This document shows, piece by piece, positions 1 through 10,876 of a DNA stretch of 64,000 bases. Each line of letters starts with the position of its first letter. Positions within the stretch are counted from its first letter, which is position 1. Position numbers and translations under genes: made by a program. The stretch is from Gerris lacustris (Eukaryota; Arthropoda; Insecta; Hemiptera; Gerridae): positions 116,118,754-116,182,753 of the forward strand of contig OX578276.1 of assembly GCA_951217055.1 (NCBI GenBank), given 5' to 3'. The notes below the pieces were generated by a model that was given only the letters and a program-made list of their open reading frames with translations, was not told the DNA's origin and did no database searches.

Positions 1-2117
1 GACAGTGACCTTCCCTTTGCTTTGAAGGTCAAGTGTGAAAATTTTCATCGAGATCGCAATAAAACTGTATAGATTTGTATAAAGGACTTACCCACACACA
101 TACCCACAGACTTTCTTCTTTATATATATAGATTATTCCATTTTACCCCCCTCCTGAATAAAACTATGAACAAACTGTACATAACATCAATTACTGTACT
201 CTTAAAGAGCTTTTCAGCGATATGCATCACGAAGGGTATTCATTTAGGTTTGTTCCAACAGAGCCTCGGACGGTTCTAGAACTGCCAGGAGCATGCGCAC
301 TATCGAAAGGCCGTTCCAACACGCTTCTCGGACGGTTCTGGAACTTTTAGTCCCGTGTTCCAACAGAAAGACGAACGGTTCTGGGACAGTCCTAGAACCG
401 TGAAAACAGTTCCCGGACTGAAGCAGGAACTCGACGAGAACTACTAATACTAATATACGGAGGCGTGTAGGTTACACTACTACTACTGTTCAACTATAAC
501 CTAACATTTGTTTTCGTTTCTTTTCTTGATATTTCTGTTTCTTAGCGTGTTTTGTTTCTCTCTCCACAGTTAATTTATTATACTACTTCTTTCTTCTTTA
601 CGTATTATTTTTTATCATGATAGTACATTGGAATAATAAAATATAATTTATATTTTATATTATTTATTCCTCTTGATAATTAAAATTTCTCATAGCGACT
701 TTGAGTCCTTTATAAGAATTACCTCCGATCTTTTTGTGTGTACATCCGCCGATGATTTACAAACTAGAAAAAAAACCAGATAAATTGTTCTTATAATTTT
801 CTTTTTTGTAGTTTTGAACCCTTTATTTGTAAATATTTCTTAATGTGTGGTTGACCTTTTCTTATATGAGGGTTTATTTTTAATAAGCCAAGATAAAATT
901 CACATTTTATCATCCGAAACTTGATTCCGAGATCTCTGTGAAGGAGGGGTCTTACGAACCCGGGGATATCATTAAAATCCGTTTCATATACGTCTGTGTA
1001 TGTACGATCGTATGTAACTAAACCTTTAATAACATATCGCTTCAAGATACATCGTATTGAGATGCGGTCTGCGGCATTTTTTACAACTGTTGTCGGAAAA
1101 ACTGATGGCGACAAACCCAAACATCGTAGCTCACGACGTTTCGGAGCTGTAGTCACTTAAGCACGAAATAGGTCGGTCGACGATAACTTCAGTAGACATT
1201 ATTTGATTTCTATTTTGTTTGGGGTATATATTATGTGTCCTATTTGGTAGATTGTACCTTGTACCTATATATTTTGGGCACAAGCGGTTTTGGAGATATG
1301 GGCATTTTAATGTTTTTACTTCCATGAAAATGGGTGTAAATACTGAGATCTCTCTTGATCGCGTATTGACTCCACAACATTTCATGGAAGTCATGTGTGG
1401 GATTTCCACACCGGTACTTATTATATGATTTAACAGTTAATGTTTAAAAAATTACAATTTATACAAACAAATTTTTAATAGGCTATTGAAACTAAAAGAC
1501 AAGGATTGTTACGAGCCTGACGAATCCCAAATGTGAGAGCGAAATATAATCATTCAGTAATGACAGTGTGATAAATTTGTAACTTAAACGATTTGCCCTA
1601 ATGTGCATTCTTATAAACTTTGTTGAGTTTAACAATAGAATATGTTCACGTAAGTAATCCATTTCTGAGTGAACATAAACAAAACAAGACAAGTGGAGAG
1701 ATACGAAGAGGAAAATAAAAACAAGATAAAGAGAGGTAACATGAAGGTTGCAGTTCTGAAAGAGTTCTAAAATCGTTCCAACAGGCTCCTCTTTTTGAAT
1801 CAGTTCTGAACCAGTCCTCATAGACGCATGCGCATTAAAAAATCCTGAACTGGTTCTAGAACCGTTCTGGAATTGGCTGTTGGAACAAACCTATTACTTT
1901 GACTCCGTATTCATTACTTGTACCCTCTACCCCTGGGTATCAAAAATTAAATTTCGAAAATGCATGTAGACAGTGACCTTCCCCTTGCTTTGAAGGTCAA
2001 GTGTGCAAATTTTCATCGAGATCGGAATAAAACTGTAGATTTGTTTAAAGGACATATCCATAGACCACCCACATACATACATACCCATAGACTTTCTTCT
2101 TAATATATATATATAGA
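1..2117 (-). mobile_element. Helitron-like element, 5' part, interrupted by a TIR element
   Basis: Read on the minus strand, two TC-initial AT-rich starts (TCTATATATATA) occur at about 2117 and 131. Each is followed by the same text: an AAGTCTRTGGG stretch, then a conserved unit with CTCGATGAAAATTT and CTTGACCTTCAAAGCAA. The second unit runs off the left edge. The unit between 2117 and 132 is split by the element at 245-1893: its halves (1894-2117 and 132-244) join in the order seen in the intact units at 8951-10620. The family match to that complete Helitron-type element, which has a hairpin and CTAG end, is the reason for the call. No Rep/helicase is visible, so it is non-autonomous. The 3' end lies outside the window. 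Confidence 0.6.
245..1893. mobile_element. 1.65-kb TIR DNA transposon nested in the Helitron-like unit
   Basis: The ends are inverted repeats: TAGGTTTGTTCCAACAG at 245 and CTGTTGGAACAAACCTA ending at 1893. Both ends carry further degenerate inverted motifs (GGTTCTAGAAC-like blocks and GCATGCGCA). The flanks continue the interrupted Helitron unit on both sides, which proves insertion. The target duplication is unclear: TA or TT fits, and a clean 3-bp repeat does not. A 121-codon minus-strand frame at 791-1156 inside matches nothing I recognise. Superfamily not assigned; PIF/Harbinger or Tc1-like are possible. Confidence 0.6.
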
Positions 2118-2122
2118 TAATA

Positions 2123-2194
<72 letters not shown>

Positions 2195-2195
2195 G
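2118..2195. repeat. (TA)n microsatellite
   Basis: A nearly pure AT dinucleotide run directly abuts the TC end of the minus-strand Helitron-like element and ends in a short GT stretch. Confidence 0.9.
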
Positions 2196-2220
2196 TGTGT
2201 GTATTTGGAGTATAATCCAA

Positions 2221-4419
2221 ATACCTCTGACAGACTTATCGTCATGATATCTCTAGAATCACGATTCACCATTAAATTCGGTAGGTAGGTTCCTTTAGCT
2301 ATTTGGTTCTCTCCATTTATTCAGCATCATGTAACGAATCTCCATATTGATTCAAGATGATGGCCATTTATAATTTATATTTTATATATAAAATTTGGAA
2401 GTTAGCTTCTTTGGTGGAAGGGTTTTCCAATCGGCTATTTAGATTCAAAATACCCTCAGTACTCAGTAACAAACATATGATTATAACATAACGTATATGT
2501 AATAACAGTTATCTAATGCCGCATCTAAAGGAGGGGGGGGGGAGGCTGAAGTCGTATAATCGTGAGGAAAACGATAAAAGTGTATTTTATTAATATACTT
2601 ACTGCTCATAAAACTCTCAAAAAATATACTTTTTTTTTAATGGACTATACTTACAAATTCAACATGTCATTTCAGACCTTGTGTTGGTATCTAAGGTGGT
2701 GCCAAACTTCAGGATTTCCTCGAAGTAAGCCAGTTACTGCGTTTCCCCCAGAGGTATTTTTAGACAAAACTAAATTTAAACAAAACGAAGTCTATTTAGT
2801 TTCAGTCTCAAATCCCGTGTGTTTATTATTAGAATGCGGGAAAAGCAATAACGTCTAAGGTCTACTGCAGCCAAACCCAAAGATAATAAATATTAAAACA
2901 TCACGGACAAGCTTTTAGACTGGTAGAATTTAAGAAATAGACAGATAGGATATGTTGATAATATTACATCCTGATTAATTAACTTTGACAACATTTACAT
3001 CCTGATTAATTAACTTTGACAACATTTATGAACCTGAAAAAATTTATGAAGTCTATATTTTTAAGTATTATAAAAAATACAATCGAATCAGTACAATCAC
3101 CAATCAATAGAAATTTCACGATGTAAAATCAATGTTTAGGACTCTTAATATTTCGATTAAACGATTATTATTTTTATGAAAACCACTCCGGTCAAACTGA
3201 CGTAGGTATCTTTAACTTAACTGTCCATTATTTACATTACTATATTTTTGTCACATTAGTCGCGTATGCAAAACAATTCACTTTATTTTTAATTAATTAC
3301 TTGTTTTTATTTATCACTTTATTTATTTATACGACATTTTTACACATACGATATCGTAAATCTACGCACAACATTTATCAAAACGCACTTTTATCAAAAC
3401 AATAATAAGTACTTACCTATTCGCCCAATCCAATTTTACTCACCAAAGTTAAAAGAATAGTGCTTACAAACCTACTTAACCATTACAAATTAAAACAATA
3501 ATATACCCTTCTATAAATTTTTGTAAATAAAAAAATAATTTTACCGCTACTAAATTACAATGACTAATTAAATAGCTATGACTTTGGCTAATAAAGCCTT
3601 ATTACTTAAACATGAGTTGTTTAGCTGCGACCCAATAATTTATATGACTCATAGGGCAAGAAATAAGAGAGGACGTTGGCTTAAGCAAATTTTACTGAGG
3701 CGTCGAATAATGCGTTTATTTTTAATTAAAATTTGATTTAATACAGTAAGTAAAGTACAGTATTAACATAAATATTAATGAAGAAGATTCTATTTGAAAC
3801 AATGCAAATAATATTATTTACTACATTTATGCACAATGGTTATAAATACAATATTAATTTTAATTAAAATAAATATAATGATTGCATTGCTAAAAAAATA
3901 TCACACAGTCACAAATAATAAACATTTTGGGGTGTATCAGTGCAATTTAGTGTTTTTAACACAATAAATCTATTCATAATTTTATTACATGTTAAGCTTA
4001 TTTTTCCTAATGGATACATAAGTTGAAAATAAAATTGAATGAGATCTAAACATTTAGAGGTAGTAAGACTAGTAAGTAAGAAGTAGATAGACCTCTTCAT
4101 TGTGTTTACGTTAAGATGAGAGAAAATTAAATTCCCAGATGGTCGGTTAAATATAGTAGAATGGAACTGTTGTTTAGAAAACTGTTCTTATAACTTTTCG
4201 ATTATTCTTAATTTTCTTTTTACAATTGAAAATTGACCAGTTGCCTATTAATATATTTACTGCACATTTTGCAGCTCTTTTGACATACACTTAAGAAAGC
4301 ACGGAAGGCCTGCAGTTGTTTTAATCAACGTATAACCCAGCCTTTCTGTAAATAAAGAAAAACAAAGTTATTTATTAACTCCTCGCCTTTATAATTTGGC
4401 CCATATTTATTCATTTTTA
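2221..4419. other. AT-rich non-coding stretch
   Basis: No gene is recognised. It contains a 98-codon plus-strand open frame (2562-2858) with no family signature, and a tandem duplication of about 33 bp at about 2964-3030 (unit with CATCCTGATTAATTAAC). Otherwise it is AT-rich text. Confidence 0.5.
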
Positions 4420-5015
4420 TTTAGGGTCCGTAGGCAAAACCAAGGACCCTTATATTTTCCTGCGTGTGTCTGTCCGTCCGTCCTGTCGCATGCTCTCACG
4501 GCTACACCTTTCGTCAGATCACTTTGAAATTTGGCATGCATGTGTCTTGTACCTACCCACATATTTTAAAAATATAGAGACTTAAAAAAGATATTTTTCA
4601 AAACAATCAGGGTAAAAAAACTTAAGGGTTAAAATTTTTTTTTTTTTTTTTTTTTGACACCGTGAGGGGTATCATATGAAAGGGTACGTCGAGCTGATTA
4701 TAAAAATATACAATTCTTTGGTTATAACTTTGATAGGGCGAGCGTAGGCGTGTTTGAAGCGGCTGCGTGTCCCCCCCCCCTCCCCTCTATCTCGCTTATG
4801 TGAAGTGCAAAAATTCTGAAATAATTCCTGAACATTCTTCGGACAAAAGTAAAGATACCAATTTTTGGAAATTTTGAAAAAAAAAAAAAAAATTATTTTT
4901 TATTGACAATATACGTTATTTTATAACTATGGTCTTTTGGATGTATTTATATGGTTGCAGTCCGGTTCAGTGGCAAAAAAATACTTTATCAGAAGTTTGT
5001 TTATGTGTTTTAAGA
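4420..5015 (+). repeat. Dispersed repeat D, copy 1
   Basis: This 0.6-kb sequence recurs in inverted orientation at 36998-37585. Shared landmarks, in order, are GGGTCCGTAGGCAAAACCAA, CTGTCCGTCCG, CACGGCTACACC, CACCGTGAGGGGTATCAT, GTCGAGCTGATTA, CGAGCGTAGGCG, a poly-C run, CACTTCACATAAGC in complement, and GTCCGGTTCAGTGG. It has no coding capacity. The family is unknown to me. Confidence 0.7.
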
Positions 5016-5320
5016 ATATCAGACGGCTGGTACCGAACTGCGCCAGCCCCCCCCCCCCCCCCCCCCCTTCGGATTAGAAAAAGGTTAGGGTCGAAGTGCG
5101 CCAGCCTCTTAGTCTAAAGTGTCTGAAGGGTGAGGGTCAGGTAAGCCCGGGTTATACCTCTTGCACCCCGTCTAAGCCCAAAGAACTTTGTAGTGGACTT
5201 CGAAATTGGAATCCAACAAGCCGTTCGAAATGTTTTCCCAAGAACTTTGGAAACATTCAGGATTTAGGATTTACTGAGGACTACCGATGTTCTACCAACG
5301 ATGGCCAGCTAATTTAGTTT

Positions 5321-5539
5321 ATCTTCGAACTACCCTATATAGACCCTGAAGAATTTGAAGAATGTTATATTGAAGATTTTATAAGCCAAAAAATAAGCCA
5401 TCGCAATGATCGATTTTGGGACTATATCACCGAGAACTATATTGATCTGTACACGGCTAAATTCCCAATACCAATGTGGGATTCAAGCCGCCTAGCGTTG
5501 GTTGTTTATAATAATAAAGTATCTAGATTTGAAATGTGA
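5321..5539 (+). pseudogene. MULE-type transposase C-terminal fragment
   Basis: A frame without a start codon ends in TGA at 5537-5539. It contains LPYIDPEEFEECYIEDF, then FWDYITENYIDLYTAKFP and IPMW. The spacing of the aromatic block, the (D/N)Y...Y motif and FP..W is what I expect of the region just before the conserved end of MULE-like transposases. The conserved block that should follow is not recognisable. A stop precedes the segment and no catalytic domain lies upstream. The assignment rests on pattern only; another transposon protein is possible. Confidence 0.35.
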
Positions 5540-5725
5540 AAGTCATTGTTATTTATTTAGGAGTATGTACATAAATAAATTACACCTTTCAATATGTATT
5601 TTGTATTATTGAATTATTTATTGAATATAGACTCAATTGTATTATAATGTATATTAATATGCAGATTTTAGTTTTCATTAGTACGTTTAATGTTAAGTTA
5701 ATCTAAGCCCTTCTAATAAATATTA

Positions 5726-5747
5726 GCACTCACTTATAAGTGAGTGC
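5726..5747. repeat. Perfect 22-bp palindrome
   Basis: GCACTCACTTA is followed at once by its reverse complement TAAGTGAGTGC, with no spacer, in AT-rich sequence. No function is implied. Confidence 0.6.
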
Positions 5748-6235
5748 AAATTTATGTAAGAAACATTTCTTTAATTTTTAATATTAACAAAATAAATTGT
5801 TTTTTCGCTCGTATTTTTGATTATTTTCTTAAATTTCCTATTTTTAATGATAACTTATTTTGATTTTGTAAGATTTTTTTTTTCATTTTGAATATTCACA
5901 AATTAAAGTGTATCTTCTGACTCAGTTTGGATTTGTTCTTACGAGAACATTCTACAGATTCTCTATGCACTGAGATTTGCTAATGATCGCCGTATCATTC
6001 TGAGCAGTTTGTTCAATGTAACTTCAAATCGCTTTATATTAAGTATATGCGAATATTGACAACGATAAGTCCTTATCGATTAGAGGATCCGTGTCCGAGG
6101 TGGGTGGCCTACCTGGGTCGAGAGATAGGATATACCCGGCGCACTTCGACCGTACCCTTCAAAAAGGGGCTGGCGCACTTCTCGTGACCCGACCTATCCC
6201 GGCGCACTTGGTGTACAGCCACCCAATTTACAAAA

Positions 6236-7547
6236 AGACTGTCCCCAGGATTAACAAAACGTCAAAGAAGGAAACGAGAACATATTTTCACATTTAGTAC
6301 TGAATAGTAGGTTCTATATATATTGTATACAAGTTATCTAACGGTAACGGTATATAACTTAATTATATCGAGGGTTGTATTAAACAGCCCAAAGCATTTC
6401 GATCCAGATTTTCTCAAAGGTCCTTTGAATATTACTTACGCTAGTGTCGCGAAGGATATTATAGGGCACAAAATTGCCAATACAATAAGTTTTGTCATTA
6501 AGAAAAAGTTAAATATATGACTTACAATGGATAAGCGGCGCAGCCAGCAAACTTCTAATAATATCGCGAGGAGCTCCCTGTCGTCCAATATTCACACTTC
6601 AATACAATTAAATACAAGATTATGATACAAACGCTGTTCTCTTATAAAATCGCTTCTAGAGTTGATACTGAACTGAGGAAGAATTAAAATTGTCATTAAT
6701 AAGGGAAGAAGAAAACCGGAAGCTTCATTTACTAGTTTACCCTGAACTTAACTCTTGCGCCAGTTCAGATCCTACTAACCTTAACCTAATTCTCCTGCAA
6801 GCTTTTACGGAACACAAATATTTAATCAGAATCACATGACTTGTTTAATTTTTTATGGATCACTTTGTATTTTGTATTCAATTGTTACTAGACTCGCGGG
6901 AATCGGATTCAGTGGCTAGGTTACTTAAAGCTAATTGACAGAGCAGAACGAGGTTCTGTTTTAACTTGACACTGTAGCTTTTCGTTCCTGTCTGTCCGTC
7001 AGTAAATTTGTATGTTATGCAGTCACAAACAAACGCATTGTTCGAATTTCTTACAATTTGGCATTGATCTACCTTGAAGTCATTAAAATCGATGTATGTG
7101 TGTGTTTATTTTTGTTTATGAGGTCCACTGTTCTCAGAACTTCTGGTAAACTTACTACATAATTACTAATTACATAATCATGTAGGCTAAAGCCAAAGTC
7201 ACACGTTGGACTCCCCCAGCTGGAATAAAACACCAGCGGCTAGGCTGGCCACACATTGGCTAAATGTTCCTCGGCGAATATTTGCTTCCAATACACATTC
7301 CAAATCCAAGGATACTTCAATGAGTATACCCCAAGGATACTCTCGCCCAAATATCTCTCGGTGTGTAAATGTTCTCAATAGAAAAATAATTTAATGTTTT
7401 TTAATTTATTAACAAGTTATTAACAATTTTATAAAAAACAATAACCTAAAAAACGTAGGTTGTCAGTGAAGAAGATTATGATTTACCGTTTCTGTTGACC
7501 CACCATAACCAAAACCCACAGACTTGCTAATCAAAATGTTTAGGTAC
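6236..7547. other. No gene recognised
   Basis: Short open frames at 6323-6520 and 7206-7394 have no recognisable homology. No TIRs or direct repeats were identified with confidence. Confidence 0.4.
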
Positions 7548-7555
7548 TTCTAGAC

Positions 7556-7659
7556 CAGTGGTTCTTAACTGGGGGGCCTCGAAAGGTATTTAGGTACTAT
7601 ATATATTATATTTGGAGATTTTAAGGGGGCCGTGGTTACCAAAAGGTTAAGAACCACTG
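7556..7659. mobile_element. 104-bp hAT-type MITE
   Basis: Terminal inverted repeats CAGTGGTTCTTAAC and GTTAAGAACCACTG enclose only 104 bp. They are flanked by a perfect 8-bp direct repeat TTCTAGAC (7548-7555 and 7660-7667). An 8-bp target duplication and a CAGTG start are typical of hAT elements. It has no coding capacity. Confidence 0.92.
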
Positions 7660-7944
7660 TTCTAGACCACCTAGAGACTCACGGTTTTTTGCGTTTGGTC
7701 GGAAATTGGCCCAAACCGACTGGAAAAATCTGAAAAGTTAAAAAAAAATATTTTTACCCCCTTAAAAAATTAAAGATGGCGGACGCATTTTAAAGTTTTT
7801 TTGGAGGCTTATTGTGGCTGAACGGTATGTCGTATCGACAAGCTGATTGCGCCACCGGTAACTGATCTTAAAAGATCTACAACTTTAACCCTATGACTTT
7901 TTGTCGTACCTCCATCGGTTCTACTTTAAATAGAGCTAAATTTT

Positions 7945-8281
7945 TTCTTTAACTTGTAGTTTTGAACCCATGTATTTTCATTAACAATTTTCTCTACGAA
8001 AATATTTGGCCTTGTATAGGGTTTTGTTTGGAAAAGGTATTTTATATATTAAATATAAAACATAACTTTTCTTTTTTTTTTATAAAATATGCTATATTTC
8101 GCCCTCCACATTGGGGCTTCTTCAGGCTTATAGTTTTTCAAATCACATGAGTCACAATATAATTACAGTAACTATTATTTTCTTTAAAATAAAATTATTA
8201 ACGTCGTTTTTTATAAATACATGTGAATTGAATTTACACTATGTACTGAGAATCTTCCCTGCTTGAATGTCAGGGAGAGAC
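7945..8281 (-). mobile_element. Short retro-insertion with 14-bp target duplication, Penelope-like motif
   Basis: The 337-bp segment is flanked by the direct repeat TAGAGCTAAATTTT (7931-7944 and 8282-8295). On the minus strand it contains CCTGAAGAAGCCCC, a short loop, then GGGCGAAATATAG. This is a CTGAAGA-stem-GAAA arrangement resembling the hammerhead-like motif in the terminal regions of Penelope-like elements. A similar motif is at 58893. The target duplication is seen in the sequence; the Penelope assignment is inference. A truncated LINE or SINE is the alternative. Confidence 0.5.
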
Positions 8282-8295
8282 TAGAGCTAAATTTT

Positions 8296-8827
8296 ATTTT
8301 TTTAAAAGAAATTTGACTGAGTGCTTACGGCGTCCGCAATTGTTAACGGATTCAATATCTGATTGGGGTGCTTACACAATAATGCTCTTTAAATCGAGTA
8401 TCTATTATTTTATTAATTTGTGCCAGAACTAGAGTTATTAATTGTTTACTGGTGCAACTGCCGTATTGAGAGAAGAGGCTGGTAATTAAATTAGTGCAGC
8501 ACAATCATGGTTTTTGATTGTTGAATGACTTCCCAGTCTAATTGGTTTTGTCAACGTTTATTTTCTTATTTATTATAAATTTTTTAGCATTGATAGTTAT
8601 TACTATTACTATATTACTTAGTTTCTATTGGCTATTTTTTTTAAATATATAGATAGACTCCAAACTACGATTTGGAGAGTATTATATTCTTAGTAATGGA
8701 ATAAATGATGTGTAATGTAGTTCTTATTTTATTCCTAGAAGGCTTTGGAAAAAAATATTTAGGAATTTAATTTAATTGCTAGGCCTACATGATTATAGGA
8801 AATATAGCCACTGACACCTAGCATGAG
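8296..8827. other. No gene; body of a Helitron-like element of unknown 5' end
   Basis: AT-rich text without a recognised gene. It leads into the Helitron-type 3' end at 8828-8856, so part of it is probably that element, but I could not locate its TC start. Confidence 0.35.
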
Positions 8828-8856
8828 CCCCGCGTGGAGCGCGGGGTGAAAGCTAG
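8828..8856 (+). mobile_element. Helitron 3' terminus (hairpin + CTAG)
   Basis: A perfect 7-bp stem CCCCGCG/CGCGGGG with loop TGGAG (8828-8846) is followed by TGAAAG and the terminal CTAG, with host T at 8857. This is the canonical 3' end of a Helitron (hairpin a few bases before CTRR, then T). It differs in sequence from the 3' end at 10592-10620, so it is a different family. Confidence 0.75.
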
Positions 8857-8950
8857 TATACTATAACACTACCCAACTTGTTGCCAACTGTTGAATCACC
8901 TCAAGAGAAAAACACAAAGCCCATGCTCATGAGACAATTATTAAATATAA

Positions 8951-10620
8951 TCTATATATATCAACGTATGTGTGTGTGTGTGTATGTTTGTTCTTTATAC
9001 AAATCTACAGTTTTAGTCCGATCTCGATGAAAATTTGCACACTTGACCTTCAAAGCAAGGGGAAAATCAAGGTCTACATGAATTTTAGAAATTTAAATTT
9101 TGGTACACAGGGGTACGGGGTACAAGTAATGAATACGGGGTCAAAGTAATGAATACCCTTCGTGATGCATATCGTTGAAAAGCTCTTTAAGAGTACAGTA
9201 ATTGTTGTTATGTACACTTTTGTCATATTTTCATTTAGGAGGGGGGTAAAATGTAAAAATAGAGCTCTATCTTATTTGTTCTTAATACAAATCTATAGTT
9301 TTAGTCCAATCTCGATGAAAATTTGCACACTTGACCTTCAAAGCAAGGGGAAAATCAAGGTCTACATGAATTTTAGAAATTTAAATTTTGGTACACAGAC
9401 GTACGGGGTACAAGTAATTAATACGGGATCAAAGTAATGAATACCCTTCATGATGCATATCGTTGAAAAGCTCTTTAAGAATACAGTAATTGTTGTTATG
9501 TATAGTTTTGTCATATTTTCATTTAGGAGGGGGTAAAATGGAAAATATAACTTTATCTATATATAAAAAGAAGAGTATCTATATGAGAGAATGTTTTTTA
9601 TACAAATCTACAGTTTTATCCCAATTTGATGAATATTTACACTCTTTTTTTTCCAAAGAAGGTGAAGGTCACTGCCTACATGATATTCCGAAATTAAATT
9701 TTTGGTACACACAGGTACGGGGTACAAATGTCAAAGTAATGGATACCCTTCATGATGCATATCGTTGAAAAGCTCTTTAAGAGTACAGTAATTGTTTTTA
9801 CGTGTTTTAAGGGGGTAAATGGAAAAATATATCTAAAAGTCAACGTATGTGTGTATTTTCTTTATACAAAATGGAAAAATATAGCTATATCTTATATAAA
9901 AAGAAGAGTGCCTGTATGAGGTTATGTCTTTTATACAAATCTACAGTTTTATCCCAATTTGATGAATATTTACACACTTTCCTTTCAAAGCAAGCGGGAG
10001 GTCACTGTCTACACGAATTTTCGTAATTTAAATTTTGGTACATAGGGGTACGGTGTAAAAATGTCAAAGTAATGGATTCCCTTCATATGATGCATATCGT
10101 TGAAAAGCACTTTAAGAGAAAAGTAATTGTTGTTATGTACAATTTTATTTAGGAGGGGGTAAAATGGAAATTTATAGTTATATGTGTGTATGTTCTTTAT
10201 ACAAATCTACAGTTTTAGTTCGATGTCGATAAAAATTTGCCCACTTGACCTTCAAAGCAAGGGGAAAATGACAGCCTACATGAATTTTCGAAATTTAAAT
10301 TTGGTGCACAGGGGTATGGTACAAGTAATGAATACGGGGTCAATGTAATGAATGCCCTTCAAGATGCAAATGCTCATTAAGAATACAGTAATAGTTTTTA
10401 TCTACAGTTTAGTCATATTTCAATTTACGGGGGGGGGGCGAATTTAGGATATTTTAAAATTAGCTTATCACAGAGAAGGGGGTATAGAAATAGGTGGGAG
10501 AGATAGAATCTAGATATTCTAATTCTAGCATAGTAAAATAATTTATATGTTCATTGTGGTTGTTTATAAACTTATCTAATTATAATAACACTCCGTAGCG
10601 AAGCACGGGTACCCAGCTAG
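8951..10620 (+). mobile_element. Complete non-autonomous Helitron with internal tandem units
   Basis: The element begins TCTATATATATC after a host A (8950). It ends with a CCGT...ACGG hairpin and ACCCAGCTAG before a host T (10621), as expected for A/T insertion of a Helitron. Inside are about five tandem units of ~250-330 bp starting near 8990, 9285, 9597, 9925 and 10190. Each unit repeats a TACAAATCT start, CTTGACCTTCAAAGCAAGG or a variant, GGTACGGGGTACAA, CTTCATGATGCATATCGTTG and AGGAGGGGGTAAAATGG. No Rep/helicase frame exists. The same unit makes up 1-244 and 1894-2117 on the other strand and a fragment at 25254-25315. Confidence 0.85.
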
Positions 10621-10876
10621 TAACATATAAAACTTGTATTACACAATGTATAATAATGTAATATAGTTATTTAATTATATTTATATTTAATTTATTTATT
10701 TATAAATAATTATTTATTTATACAATAATTTATTTAGATTAGCAAGATAATTTTATTTATTTTTTTTATTTTTATTTATTTATTGTGGTTACTTACATAA
10801 AGTTTCACAAAAGTCAAGGCATTTCATGTCAGTTACATCTGACAATAATACTTAAAAGCTAAATAATAAATAAATT

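Larger units (their letters stand above)
5016..6235. mobile_element. Probable MULE-like transposon remnant
   Basis: The left part carries TGCGCCAGCC blocks near 5040 and 5098; the right part carries the complements GGCGCACTTCG and GGCTGGCGCACTT near 6140-6205. The ends are therefore long, composite inverted repeats. Between them lies a 72-codon frame resembling a MULE transposase C-terminus (see 5321-5539). No target duplication was located and the exact ends are uncertain. A poly-C run of about 27 bp sits at 5048. Confidence 0.35.

Noticed and set aside
1927..2220. 97-codon minus-strand open frame with a long Tyr-Ile run
   Set aside because: It is the translation of the (TA)n microsatellite plus Helitron end.
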